From: a virus
Length of the DNA stretch: 30,543 nucleotides
Direction: 5' to 3' (one strand)
Virus record (IMG/VR): IMGVR_UViG_3300024520_000346
Location: 1 to 30,543 of that record
The translations under genes and the position numbers were made by a program. The notes below the pieces were generated by a model that worked only from the letters and a program-made list of their open reading frames with translations, was not told the DNA's origin and ran no database searches. Positions 21,668 through 29,608 of the stretch are shown one piece after another; position 1 is the stretch's first letter, and every line of letters starts with the position of its first letter.

Positions 21668-21870
21668 GCGGCTATGGGCCACTGTTGGCCATCAGCGGAT
21701 TGTCACTAGTGGCCATTATCGTGATCGTTCTGATTTATAATCTATTCCAGGCCAGGGCCTATAGGATGTTTTGGCGCTATGTTTTAGAAAATAAAGCGCT
21801 GCAAGATCGGCTAGTCGCTGAACTAATGAAGATGCAGCGCACCAGCGAGGGTGGTGATGATCATGGATGA
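21655..21870 (+). CDS. Small single-pass membrane protein with cytoplasmic helix
   Basis: ATG 21655 has GGGAGG six bases upstream and is preferred over the GTG at 21580. The 71-residue protein has one hydrophobic segment (LLAISGLSLVAIIVIVLIYN, about residues 9-28), then an amphipathic helix with charged residues (FWRYVLENKALQDRLVAELM) and a Gly/Asp tail. This resembles the layout of small phage membrane accessory proteins. The function is unknown. It overlaps genes on both sides and sits in a run of four consecutive membrane-protein genes. Confidence 0.7.
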   Translation: MDTLSGYGPLLAISGLSLVAIIVIVLIYNLFQARAYRMFWRYVLENKALQDRLVAELMKMQRTSEGGDDHG

Positions 21871-21967
21871 TAACGGAAGCGGAAAAGGCGCAGCACTGGT
21901 GGCCATCGTGGCGCTGATAGCTGTGGTGGTGATCTTTTTAGTCATAGCCAGCCAGGTGGGCGGCTAA
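21857..21967 (+). CDS. Tiny single-pass membrane protein, 36 residues
   Basis: ATG 21857 has GAGGG five bases upstream; ATG 21863 in the same frame is an alternative. The product is MIMDDNGSGKGAAL followed by a strongly hydrophobic helix (VAIVALIAVVVIFLVIAS) and QVGG. The TAA at 21965-21967 shares its last base with the next ATG, and the start overlaps the previous gene by 14 bases. This tight packing argues that it is a real gene despite its length. The function is unknown. Confidence 0.65.
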   Translation: MIMDDNGSGKGAALVAIVALIAVVVIFLVIASQVGG

Positions 21968-22311
21968 TGGCTGATAACATCGATCCTAAAGAGTTTTACG
22001 ATCTGCGTTCCAATGTGGCCGTGATGATGGCTTCACTAGCACACCTAGAAGAAATGGTCAAAGCGTCTATAGCTGATGAGCGCGAGCACAGGATCGCGCT
22101 GCGAACTGAGAGAGAGGAGCACAGACAAGCCCAGGCCATAGCAATGGAAAAATACCAGGCCGATCAGGCCCAGCTGCTGGCAGCCTTGAATGATAGAATA
22201 GCTCCCCTTGAGTTTAGAATGAGAAACATAACAGCAGCCATAGGCGCGATTTTAGGCGCACTCTCTACCATTGGGATCGGGCTGCTGATGAACTGGCTGG
22301 GAGGCCCATAA
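21967..22311 (+). CDS. Coiled-coil protein with C-terminal membrane helix
   Basis: The 114-residue protein has a long charged helix/coiled coil (residues ~10-85: VAVMMASLAHLEEMVKASIA, EREHRIALRTEREEHRQAQA) and one C-terminal hydrophobic segment (IGAILGALSTIGIGLLMNWL). This design resembles XhlA-type and other phage hemolysin or holin partners, but position before the tape measure also fits a tail-assembly accessory. It starts at ATG 21967 and its stop shares one base with the tape-measure ATG. The call is by architecture only. Confidence 0.65.
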   Translation: MADNIDPKEFYDLRSNVAVMMASLAHLEEMVKASIADEREHRIALRTEREEHRQAQAIAMEKYQADQAQLLAALNDRIAPLEFRMRNITAAIGAILGALSTIGIGLLMNWLGGP

Positions 22312-24839
22312 TGCCGAGTAGCACAGTTAGTCTATTTTTAACAGGCGAAGATAAAGGGGCCAGCGCTGCACTGGAAAGCGTGGGCGGCAAAGTAGGTGGA
22401 CTAGCCAGCACCCTGGGTGCGATGGCAGCAGGGGGCGCTGTACTAGCTATTGGCGCTATGGCTGCTGTAGGGGCCAGCGCGTTCACAATGAGCCAAGATC
22501 TATCCACTGCGGCTAATTTATTCCAGGCCACAACGGGTGCCAATAGCGAGGCCGTGGCCGATTTTAAAGAGCAGGCGCTGGATCTGTTTACTGCCAATTT
22601 TGGGGGCAATTTAGAAGATGCAGCGGCGGCTATGACGACTGTGGCCAGCGTGCTGGGCGGCACTGGCGATGCGCTAGAAACGACCACGGCCCAGGCCATT
22701 ACTTTGCGTGATGTGTTTGGCCAAGAAATCGAAAAAAGCGCCCAGGCTGCTAATACAGCCGTGTTGAATTTTGGGGGCACTGCTGGCGAGGTATTTGATT
22801 TAGTCACAGCCACGATACAAGCCACAGGCGATCCCGCTGATGATCTACTGGATGTCATAAACGAGTATAGCGCTGATTTTGCGGCTGCTGGTTTCAGCGC
22901 TGTGGACATGTTTAGCATATTGACAGCCGGATCTGAGGCTGGCGCGTTCAATATGGACAAAGTGGCAGACAGTGTGCGTGAATTTACGACGCGCATTATA
23001 GATGGCAGCGATCTAACGTCCACAGCGCTGGATGCCATAGGCGTGGACAGCGAGGCGCTGTTTGCTGGTTTTCAGGATGGATCGATCACGGCCAAAGATG
23101 CCCTGGATCTGGTAGTCAAGTCACTGGAGGACACAGGCGATCCACTGGCCCAGGATGCTGCTGGCGTGGCGCTGTTTGGTGCTACCTGGGAAGATCTGGG
23201 CAGCCAGGCTATCTTTGCCTTAGATGAGATGGAGCAGGGCCTGGGCGATGTAGAAGGGGCCACGCTAGATGCAGCGGCCACAGTGGATCAGGGCATAGGC
23301 CCAGCGTGGGAGGGTGCCAAGCGCCAGGTGATGGCTGCCTTACTTCCGCTGGGTGATTTTTTGGCTGGGGTTGTTTCTACAGCCACACCCAAACTAGTGG
23401 AATTATCCACTTGGCTATCTGATAAGATCCCAGTGGCCACGGCTGCGCTGGTGGATTTTTGGGAAAACAGACTATCCCCAGCCTTAGTGGCTGCGGGTGA
23501 CTGGATACAAGCCAATGTGATCCCAGCCCTGCTGCAATTATCTGATTGGATGACTACCACAGGCATACCTGCTGCCCAGCAGTTTGCCAGCCAGGTACTA
23601 GAGCAATTAATACCAGGCATGGTGCAGCTGGGCGAGTGGATCCAAAATGCAGCGGCCGTAGCACTGCCACTGCTGGGCGATGCGTTCACATTTGTCAGTG
23701 AAAATATGAATATAATACTACCCATCGTGGGTGCTGTGGGGGCAGCTATCGTGCTACTTAATGCACCTATTATAGCCATAGGGGCGCTGTGGGTGACAGT
23801 GGCCACAGCCTGGGCAAATAACTGGTTTAATATACAGGGCATTACCAACACAGCGCTGGGGGCTATTCAAGAAGTGATCAATACAGCCCTGACCACGATC
23901 AGGGCGTTCTGGCAGGAACATGGGGATAGCATCATGATCATAGTTGATGCTGCTATGGCTGCCATTGACAGCACTATAACCACTATTATGGCTGCTGTGG
24001 GCGCTGTGGTATCCACTACGCTGGGCATTATCCAGGGCTTATGGGAAGAACATGGGGCAGCTATTGAAAATGCAGCCCAGGTAGCCTGGGATAATATCGG
24101 GCTTATTGTTGACACTGCGATCACTGTGATTGGTGATGTGATTGATGCTGTGGCGGCTGCTATCCAGGGTGACTGGGAGGCGTTTGGCGAGGGCCTGCGC
24201 TCTGCCTGGGATGCTGCTTGGGAAACTATCAGGACAGTGCAGGACACTGCGGCGGCTGCTATTTTGGGAATACTTGACAGCCTGATCACATCTATTACTA
24301 ATAAGTTTAATAATACAGACTGGGCAGCCCTGGGGCAAAATATCATAGATGGGCTGATCGGCGCCCTGAACAGCGGATCTGATGCTGTGGTAGGGGCCAT
24401 TATCGATATAGCCAGCAACAGCCTGGATGCTATCAGGGGCTTTTTTGGTATAGAATCACCTAGTAAGGTGATGGCAGAAGTGGGTCATAATATTGTAGAT
24501 GGGCTGGTTAATTCGCTACACGCTGGCCATGATGCTGCGGCTGATACCATGTCAGGACTGGCTGAGGCCGCTATGGGTGGGTTTGATGACACAATCGAGC
24601 CAGTTACAATACCAGGCGCCGTGCCTGGTGCGTTCACAGATCTAGCCACGCCTGGCGCGTTCACTAATTTGGCCACGCCTGGCGCGTTCGCTAATCTAGC
24701 CACGCCTGGTGGGGCAGCTGGGCCTGGTGGGCAGCAGATCACTATAGAGAACGTCAACATTAATGATCGGGGGGCTATGCGCCTTTTTATTGACTATTTA
24801 AGCGGCCAGCAGGCTGCTGCACGATTCGAGGTATTTTAA
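22311..24839 (+). CDS. Tape measure protein
   Basis: This is the longest tail gene, 842 residues, following the chaperones. The start (SSTVSLFLTGEDKGASAALE) is typical of tape measures, followed by a Gly/Ala-rich hydrophobic stretch (residues ~30-60) and long helical repeats rich in Ala, Asp and Thr. A second hydrophobic region lies near residues 466-500. Near the C-terminus is FFGIESPSKVMAEVGHNIVD, a motif shared by many tape measures. Three tandem 9-residue repeats (PGAFTNLAT type) follow. By the usual 0.15 nm per residue, the tail would be about 125 nm long. It sets tail length and may form a channel for DNA entry. Confidence 0.95.
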   Translation: MPSSTVSLFLTGEDKGASAALESVGGKVGGLASTLGAMAAGGAVLAIGAMAAVGASAFTMSQDLSTAANLFQATTGANSEAVADFKEQALDLFTANFGGNLEDAAAAMTTVASVLGGTGDALETTTAQAITLRDVFGQEIEKSAQAANTAVLNFGGTAGEVFDLVTATIQATGDPADDLLDVINEYSADFAAAGFSAVDMFSILTAGSEAGAFNMDKVADSVREFTTRIIDGSDLTSTALDAIGVDSEALFAGFQDGSITAKDALDLVVKSLEDTGDPLAQDAAGVALFGATWEDLGSQAIFALDEMEQGLGDVEGATLDAAATVDQGIGPAWEGAKRQVMAALLPLGDFLAGVVSTATPKLVELSTWLSDKIPVATAALVDFWENRLSPALVAAGDWIQANVIPALLQLSDWMTTTGIPAAQQFASQVLEQLIPGMVQLGEWIQNAAAVALPLLGDAFTFVSENMNIILPIVGAVGAAIVLLNAPIIAIGALWVTVATAWANNWFNIQGITNTALGAIQEVINTALTTIRAFWQEHGDSIMIIVDAAMAAIDSTITTIMAAVGAVVSTTLGIIQGLWEEHGAAIENAAQVAWDNIGLIVDTAITVIGDVIDAVAAAIQGDWEAFGEGLRSAWDAAWETIRTVQDTAAAAILGILDSLITSITNKFNNTDWAALGQNIIDGLIGALNSGSDAVVGAIIDIASNSLDAIRGFFGIESPSKVMAEVGHNIVDGLVNSLHAGHDAAADTMSGLAEAAMGGFDDTIEPVTIPGAVPGAFTDLATPGAFTNLATPGAFANLATPGGAAGPGGQQITIENVNINDRGAMRLFIDYLSGQQAAARFEVF
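24624..24704 (+). repeat. Three tandem 27-bp repeats in the tape measure gene
   Basis: Units at 24624-24650, 24651-24677 and 24678-24704 encode PGAFTDLAT, PGAFTNLAT and PGAFANLAT in frame; a partial fourth unit follows. The repeat is a Pro/Gly linker near the C-terminus of the tape measure. Copy number may vary between relatives. Confidence 0.85.
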
Positions 24840-26170
24840 TGGCTGCTGTATTAAAGATAACTAACGGGACAGACAGCGTAGATCTACTGGATACCACAGC
24901 GCTATATATCCAGAACTGGGCGCAGGCCATAGCCAGGCGCTTGCCATCTGGGGACTATGCAGATGTGGTGGAAATTATAAAACTGGCCTGGATGGAGGAG
25001 GACGATGATACCAGGGACAGCACGATCCAGGCGCTTATGCAATTAGCTGGGGAGGCTTGGGATTATACAGATCGGGAGCTGCTGGATCAGTGGGTATGGC
25101 TAGAAGCACGCACGCACAGCGAAACATCCAGCCGCTATGCTATTTTAAGCGAAATATGGCCAGATCGGCTAAGTAGTCGCCACTGGGGGCCAGATGGGCC
25201 TGTTGACCTAATGCCCCAAATAACGCGAGAGGGACTCTGGCGCTACACGGCACCCAATGGCACACCTACCACGGCTGTAGCTGCTACCACTGTTTATAAT
25301 AAGCAGGATGCAGATGGTGACAATTTTGTCACTATTGCAGATACTGATGCAGATGGTGATGCACCTGGCCTGATTATATTTGATCAGGAATGGGACGAAC
25401 TGGCCACAGATGTGATCGTGGCCATGAAATCGAGCAGCAGCACCAGCGATCTAAATGATTTTATTCCCCACCTAGATGCCACACTGGAGCTAGACAACGT
25501 GGGCAGCCAGGCGGCTGATGTAGAGGCACCCGAAAATATACGCATTGATCTGGCTGCTGGGGCTACGCTGCGCTGGACATTGACAGCAGCGGCCAGAAAA
25601 ATGGCCAATTATGCAGGCGATTATTATGTATATGCTGTGGCTGTCATGTCTGGCGGTAGTGGTACTATGACATTTAAGCACGGTAATGATTATGTAGGGC
25701 TAGACGCTGTCACGGTCAACACCACAGCCAGCCCAGCCGCTGCCCACTTTATGGGGCGCACCACGATACCTGGGGGCACTTACAACCCAGGGCTTGCCGA
25801 TGCTGATTACAATATAAAATTAGTTGTCACTGTGGCAGGGGGCGGCACTTTCCGCTTTTTCGATCTGTGGCTGGTGCCTATATCAGAGTTTGCGCCTTTC
25901 GTGGTCAACAATACCCAGCCCACTGGCAACCTACTCACTGTGGATGGCAACCTGGAAAGGGTCTATCAGCAGACCAGCGGAGGGGCATACAGCCAGGCAG
26001 ATACCACACCCCCAGAACCAGGGGGGCGTTATTTACAATTCAAGCCCAACAGACACAATAGACTGTATTTTTTTTGGACTGGGGTCAATGATGTGGCACC
26101 CCCTAACTGGGCCATCGATGTGACAGTTAAAATAATACCACGCTGCCTGGCCATCAGGGGTGACACATGA
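24839..26170 (+). CDS. Putative distal tail protein
   Basis: This 443-residue protein follows the tape measure, where distal tail (Dit) proteins usually lie. Residues ~1-110 form an alpha/beta part (LKITNGTDSVDLLDTTALYI). Residues ~150-380 are strongly beta-rich with Asp-rich turns (DADGDNFVTIADTDADGD) and galectin- or carbohydrate-binding-like patterns (GTYNPGLADADYNIKLVVTV then FRFFDLWLVP). It would form the ring connecting tail tube and tip. The start shares one base with the previous TAA; the stop overlaps the next ATG. The family assignment is from gene order. Confidence 0.65.
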   Translation: MAAVLKITNGTDSVDLLDTTALYIQNWAQAIARRLPSGDYADVVEIIKLAWMEEDDDTRDSTIQALMQLAGEAWDYTDRELLDQWVWLEARTHSETSSRYAILSEIWPDRLSSRHWGPDGPVDLMPQITREGLWRYTAPNGTPTTAVAATTVYNKQDADGDNFVTIADTDADGDAPGLIIFDQEWDELATDVIVAMKSSSSTSDLNDFIPHLDATLELDNVGSQAADVEAPENIRIDLAAGATLRWTLTAAARKMANYAGDYYVYAVAVMSGGSGTMTFKHGNDYVGLDAVTVNTTASPAAAHFMGRTTIPGGTYNPGLADADYNIKLVVTVAGGGTFRFFDLWLVPISEFAPFVVNNTQPTGNLLTVDGNLERVYQQTSGGAYSQADTTPPEPGGRYLQFKPNRHNRLYFFWTGVNDVAPPNWAIDVTVKIIPRCLAIRGDT

Positions 26171-27342
26171 CAGCACTATCTGATCTGCGCGTTTTTTCGC
26201 CTATCATTGGAAATGGTGATTTTTTAGAAGATGTCACCAGGCGCTGGTGGCCATCATACAAGCGCACCAGCCTGGCGCTGGGTGGTGATTTTGCAGCCAG
26301 CGCCACTTTTTCTGCGAGCGATCAGGTGCTAGAGGACTGGCTAGATAATCGGCTGGCTGGCCACGTAGTCGAGAGCTACGCAGGCCAGGTGGCATTTAAT
26401 GGGTTTATTAATACGATCAGACTCAGTTATAACGGGTTGGTGCTAGTGCGCACACTCGACACAGTATTCAATAATGTGGCCGTTTACTACACCCCAGGCA
26501 CAGGTGAACCTACTGCGCTAACATCGTTTAATAGCGATAGCAGCAGCGTGGCTAGTTGGGGCACTAAGGATCTAATTTATAGGGCTACTCGCAATATGAG
26601 CCAGGCCAGTGCAGAGGCGCTGCGTGATAAGATCCTAGACGAGCAAAAAGAGCCAAAGATTATCACTGTAGATGTGGCTGACTGGGATCCCACCCAGCAG
26701 GGCGTGTGCCAGGTTGAAATTTTAGGCTATGCGCACAGCCTGGACTGGCAGCACTTGAGCGTAGCACCCGCTGTGGCGGCCACAGATGATGCTGATGACG
26801 AAATAGCAGACGCCCTATCTGGCGCTGATTTTGTCACGGCTGGCACTATCGATACTAATACCTTGCAAATTAGGCAGGAGCTGGACTACAGGCCAGCCTG
26901 GCAACGAATAAAAGAAATAACAGCGGAGGGTGATACCAGCGGCAATAGATGGATCGCTGGCTGCTACGCTGGGCGGACATTAAACTATAACCAGGCTAAC
27001 ACCAGTAGTATAGCCTACTTTTTCAGCGTGAAAGATCGCAGGGCTAGCGGCCGTAGGCGCATGTATGATGCTGGCAATAACTGGGTGCCAGATCCACTGG
27101 TGGTGCCTGGCCAGGTTGCCCTGGTGCGTGATATTTTGGCAGGCAGGCCCAGGGCCAGCACTTTACTGGATGATCCACGCGCTTTATTTATAGAATCAGT
27201 GGAATACAGCGCGCAGGGCCTAAAGTTAAAAGGCGCTAACCAGCAGATCATGAGACTGGCAGGGCTAGAGATGGCAGCCACAAACATCATGGGCGCTGTG
27301 GGCAAATTTTCAAGCCTGGGCAGCAGAGCGGGGCGCAAATGA
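26167..27342 (+). CDS. Putative tail-tip hub protein
   Basis: The 391-residue protein begins with ALSDLRVFSPIIGNGDFLED and shows beta-rich early segments (GQVAFNGFINTIRLSYNGLV) like the hub domain of tail-associated proteins, a central helical and mixed part (EALRDKILDEQKEPKIITVD) and a C-terminal beta/alpha region (ALFIESVEYSAQGLKLKGAN). Its place after the Dit-like gene fits a Tal/gp27-type hub that closes the tail tube. No peptidoglycan hydrolase motif is seen. The start is ATGA-overlapped. Function is inferred from order and pattern. Confidence 0.65.
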   Translation: MTALSDLRVFSPIIGNGDFLEDVTRRWWPSYKRTSLALGGDFAASATFSASDQVLEDWLDNRLAGHVVESYAGQVAFNGFINTIRLSYNGLVLVRTLDTVFNNVAVYYTPGTGEPTALTSFNSDSSSVASWGTKDLIYRATRNMSQASAEALRDKILDEQKEPKIITVDVADWDPTQQGVCQVEILGYAHSLDWQHLSVAPAVAATDDADDEIADALSGADFVTAGTIDTNTLQIRQELDYRPAWQRIKEITAEGDTSGNRWIAGCYAGRTLNYNQANTSSIAYFFSVKDRRASGRRRMYDAGNNWVPDPLVVPGQVALVRDILAGRPRASTLLDDPRALFIESVEYSAQGLKLKGANQQIMRLAGLEMAATNIMGAVGKFSSLGSRAGRK

Positions 27343-27728
27343 GTGTTTTGCGTTCTGGCCAGGTGCCGAAGTTGTTGGGTGAACTACTGGCCCAACTGCG
27401 TGCAATGGGGATCAGGGTCGATGATGGGCGCAGGTATCTGGCTGGGCGCAGTGTGTCTGGCACCAGTTATACCATTGTAGATGATGATTGCTTTGTGCTG
27501 GCAGAGGCCACTGGCTTTGCCATGACACTGACACTACCAGCCAGTGCTATAAATATAAACCGATTATTGATTATAAAACGCACCAGCAGCGCGCTGGCTG
27601 TGACAGTCACCAGGGCTGGATCTGATACCATAGAGGGTGCCACTACTCATAGCCTATCTGCTCAATATGATAGTGTTAGCTTGTGGACAGATGGCAGCGG
27701 GATCTGGTATATTCAAGCAACGACATAA
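27339..27728 (+). CDS. Small tail fibre-like protein
   Basis: This 129-residue protein has a helical leader (SGQVPKLLGELLAQLRAMGI) and a beta-rich C-terminal module: TSYTIVDDDCFVLAEATGFA, TLTLPASAININRLLIIKRT, DTIEGATTHSLSAQYDSVSL and WTDGSGIWYI. I know this module (Y.V.DDDYFVL, TLPA, I.G......L..QYDSV.L..DGS.W) from many phage tail fibre and tip proteins. It probably trimerises at the tail end and contributes to host contact. It overlaps the hub gene by four bases. Confidence 0.82.
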   Translation: MSVLRSGQVPKLLGELLAQLRAMGIRVDDGRRYLAGRSVSGTSYTIVDDDCFVLAEATGFAMTLTLPASAININRLLIIKRTSSALAVTVTRAGSDTIEGATTHSLSAQYDSVSLWTDGSGIWYIQATT

Positions 27729-27743
27729 AAGGAACAATAAACA

Positions 27744-27929
27744 ATGCAGAAATTTAAAGGTATAACATCATTAATCTATAGCCGTAAATTTTGGCTTTTG
27801 CTATTTGGCATTATTCAAACTGTAGTATTAAATAATTTTAACGTCGATCTGGAAGTATGGGCGGCCATAGATGCCCTAGTGGGTTTTTTGATCCTGGCCA
27901 TCGCTCACGAAGATACGGCACGCATATAA
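27744..27929 (+). CDS. Holin-like small membrane protein
   Basis: The 61-residue protein starts at ATG 27744 with AAAGGA upstream. It has a short basic N-terminus (MQKFKGITSLIYSRKF) and two hydrophobic segments, WLLLFGIIQTVVLNNF and VWAAIDALVGFLILAIA, followed by a short polar tail. This two-helix layout after tail genes is common for phage holins, which open the inner membrane to release lysins. No endolysin follows in the window, so the holin role is unconfirmed. It is the last gene of the late operon. Confidence 0.7.
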   Translation: MQKFKGITSLIYSRKFWLLLFGIIQTVVLNNFNVDLEVWAAIDALVGFLILAIAHEDTARI

Positions 27930-28184
27930 TATAGACCCACTGCCTGGCGCACTTGGCTGGCCAGTGGTACAAATTTATTTGATAGCTGCCTGGTAATTTG
28001 GCCCAGCGCCTGGCTAACTTTCTCCGCTCCCAGCTAGGCGTGTACAAATTGGAACAAGCGCGATCCCCTGTCATCACTGGGAGATCAGCAGCGGGTCAAG
28101 GTTGCAGGCAGATCATTAAATAACATACAGCCCAGCAGGGTGGCCCAGGGCGGCCGCTTTGGTGTGCTTATACATGAAATCAAG

Positions 28185-28209
28185 AACGGCCGTTAAGTGG
28201 CCGTTTTTT
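28185..28209 (+). terminator. Intrinsic terminator of the late operon
   Basis: AACGGCC (28185-28191) pairs with GGCCGTT (28199-28205) around GTTAAGT; six T occupy 28204-28209. The stem is short but GC-rich. It lies about 260 bases after the holin-like stop and just before the next promoter. Confidence 0.75.
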
Positions 28210-28217
28210 ATTGCCTA

Positions 28218-28246
28218 TTGACAGAAACTATAATTTGACTTAGATT
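28218..28246 (+). promoter_or_regulatory. Promoter for the regulator gene
   Basis: TTGACA (28218-28223) is followed after 17 bases by TAGATT (28241-28246), a fair sigma-70-type -10. The start point would be near 28253. Confidence 0.55.
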
Positions 28247-28252
28247 TTATAT

Positions 28253-28270
28253 CCAGCCAGTTGGGGCTGG
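28253..28270. promoter_or_regulatory. Possible operator at the regulator promoter start
   Basis: CCAGCC (28253-28258) and GGCTGG (28265-28270) form a 6-bp inverted repeat around a 6-base centre, at the predicted transcription start. It could be an autoregulatory site for the HTH protein encoded just downstream, or an mRNA hairpin. Confidence 0.35.
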
Positions 28271-28313
28271 GGCAGATTTTAACAGCGGCCAGGGGTCGCA
28301 AGAGGTGAAAGTT

Positions 28314-28535
28314 ATGGATAATCCCATCAAACAATTAGCAGCCCACACAGGCCAGAGCCAGGCAGCGCTGGCAGCCAAAACGGGCTACACTGCGCAAAGT
28401 ATCAGCAATGTAGCCCGGGGGCGTACGCGAGTCACTTATCAACTAGTGGGGCGTGTGGCTTTTTATTTTGGCCATGATGCTGGCGATATACTGCGGCCAT
28501 TTATAAACCAATATATTGATCAAGATGATAAATAG
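28314..28535 (+). CDS. Cro/XRE-type helix-turn-helix regulator
   Basis: ATG 28314 has AGAGGTGA five bases upstream and is preferred over the GTG at 28305, which lies inside that site. The 73-residue protein has a clear HTH: SQAALAAKTGYTAQSISNVA followed by RGRTRVTYQLVGRVAFYF, the standard XRE pattern (turn at GYT, recognition helix QSISNVARG). The short acidic C-terminus leaves no room for a peptidase domain. It probably binds operators in phage promoters, perhaps its own at 28253-28270. Small size suits a Cro-like repressor. Confidence 0.88.
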   Translation: MDNPIKQLAAHTGQSQAALAAKTGYTAQSISNVARGRTRVTYQLVGRVAFYFGHDAGDILRPFINQYIDQDDK

Positions 28536-28692
28536 GCGCGTTTTTTATCGTTTGTTCCTGGCCATTATCGCTGGCCTGATCGCACCAGTGGCGCTGCCAC
28601 TAGCAGGCGATCTGGCAGGATCGTGGCTGTATTCTTTTATTTTTATTATTATCATATTGCCTGGGCTTTTTATCCTGGGCGCTAGGTTATAG
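28525..28692 (+). CDS. Small two-helix membrane protein, 55 residues
   Basis: ATG 28525 overlaps the end of the regulator gene and opens 55 codons to TAG 28690-28692. After a basic start (MINRRVFYR) there are two hydrophobic segments, LFLAIIAGLIAPVALPL and WLYSFIFIIIILPGLFILG. The TAG immediately precedes the AGGAGG of the next gene. Composition and packing support a real gene. It may be a superinfection-exclusion or lysis accessory protein; no family was recognised. Confidence 0.7.
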   Translation: MINRRVFYRLFLAIIAGLIAPVALPLAGDLAGSWLYSFIFIIIILPGLFILGARL

Positions 28693-28701
28693 GAGGGCTT
28701 T

Positions 28702-28995
28702 ATGTTTTGGGTGGAAGATGCAAACAAAGATTTTGTAAATTTGGAGAATGGCAGCGTGATCAAGTTAGATCTGTTTAATGATCAACTGGGTGAAAATGGC
28801 CTGTATGTAGTCTCATTTGAAAGTGCAAGCGGTGGCACTATAGTGGCGCTGTACGAGAACGAAGATCGGGGGGCGTGCCGTGGTTATATGCACATGCTGG
28901 GGTTATCTTTGGCCGTGGTGATGATAAGCGAACCAGGCAAACCAGGCCAGCGCGCTGTGGTCATTAATCAGGGGATGGAGGGCCACAGTGAATAG
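28702..28995 (+). CDS. Hypothetical protein, 97 residues
   Basis: The gene has the best ribosome site in its neighbourhood, AGGAGG about eight bases before ATG 28702. The protein is a beta-rich small domain: FWVEDANKDFVNLENGSVIK, NGLYVVSFESASGGTIVALY, and ACRGYMHMLGLSLAVVMISE. It has no membrane helix. Proteins starting with a similar FVNL..G pattern occur in phages, but I cannot name a function. It overlaps the following GTG start by eight bases. Confidence 0.65.
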   Translation: MFWVEDANKDFVNLENGSVIKLDLFNDQLGENGLYVVSFESASGGTIVALYENEDRGACRGYMHMLGLSLAVVMISEPGKPGQRAVVINQGMEGHSE

Positions 28996-29608
28996 CATAA
29001 AGTGTGAATTTTGCAGCGCACCAGCCACGATCATGCAACAGCGCAGCGATCACAGGATCGCACCAGAAGATCTGCCAAACATCATAGCAGGCGACATGAC
29101 CAGCAGCCAGCCAGCCAGCGGCTATAGGGTTGTCGTGGTATGCGACGATCACGCGCTGGATAGTGCTGGGCTACCTAGTGCAGCGATCCCAGCCCAGCAG
29201 GCCGTGGCAGCGGCCGTGGCTATTCGTGGCTATCGAGAGGGCTATACTGCCCATCAGTTTGCAGCCAGGCAGGTGGCCAAGTTAGCAGAGGAGCTGCTGG
29301 AAGTGGCAGAGCATATGGCCTGGCCTGCCTATCCAGAGACTAATACCAACAGTAACATCAAAGCAATGCTGGGCGATATCGACACAGCAGGAACGATGGC
29401 CAAGCGCGTTTTTAATAATCCAGATAGCTGGGCAGATCAGCCTGACAGCGCTGTAGATCCGTTGCCAATGATAGCAGAGCTGGCCGATCTACAGGTGGCT
29501 ATCTTCTGCCTAGCTGGTGCCCTGGCAGAGATAACGGGCCAGCCAGTAGATATAGTAGCCCTGGCCAGAGACAAAGCCACAGCCGATATAGATCGGGGGG
29601 TGCGATGA
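28988..29608 (+). CDS. MazG-like nucleotide pyrophosphohydrolase with N-terminal zinc finger
   Basis: This 206-residue protein starts at GTG 28988 with GGAGGG upstream. The first 55 residues carry CEFC and later CDDH, a plausible zinc finger. Residues ~85-205 match the all-alpha NTP pyrophosphohydrolase layout: KLAEELLEVAEHM (EExxE motif), a loop, then MIAELADLQVAIFCLAGALA (ExxD motif) and a final helix. This supplies the four acidic metal ligands. Such phage enzymes hydrolyse nucleotide triphosphates, including alarmone or damaged nucleotides, to reshape host pools. The N-terminal finger is an unusual addition. ATGA overlap follows. Confidence 0.8.
   Translation: MNSIKCEFCSAPATIMQQRSDHRIAPEDLPNIIAGDMTSSQPASGYRVVVVCDDHALDSAGLPSAAIPAQQAVAAAVAIRGYREGYTAHQFAARQVAKLAEELLEVAEHMAWPAYPETNTNSNIKAMLGDIDTAGTMAKRVFNNPDSWADQPDSAVDPLPMIAELADLQVAIFCLAGALAEITGQPVDIVALARDKATADIDRGVR

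Larger units (their letters stand above)
27930..28313 (+). other. Gap of 384 bases between late operon and regulator gene
   Basis: No convincing gene was found. An unstarted open frame ends at a TAA near 28123 and has no start codon with ribosome site. The segment holds a NotI-like palindrome (GCGGCCGC near 28151), an intrinsic terminator at 28185-28209, a promoter at 28218-28246 and a small palindrome at 28253-28270. GTACAAATT occurs twice (near 27969 and 28042). Confidence 0.5.

Noticed and set aside
22265-23038. Long reverse-strand ORF of 257 residues
   Set aside because: It is opposite the tape measure gene and its Ala/Ser-rich content is that of an antisense shadow; no ribosome site was seen.
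27969-28050. GTACAAATT direct repeat in the 27.9-28.3 kb gap
   Set aside because: Two 9-base copies about 73 bases apart in AT-containing DNA are too weak to call a regulatory site.
27838-28077. Reverse-strand ORF of 79 residues near the late terminator
   Set aside because: It overlaps the holin-like gene end, lacks a ribosome site and has no recognisable pattern; all supported genes are forward.
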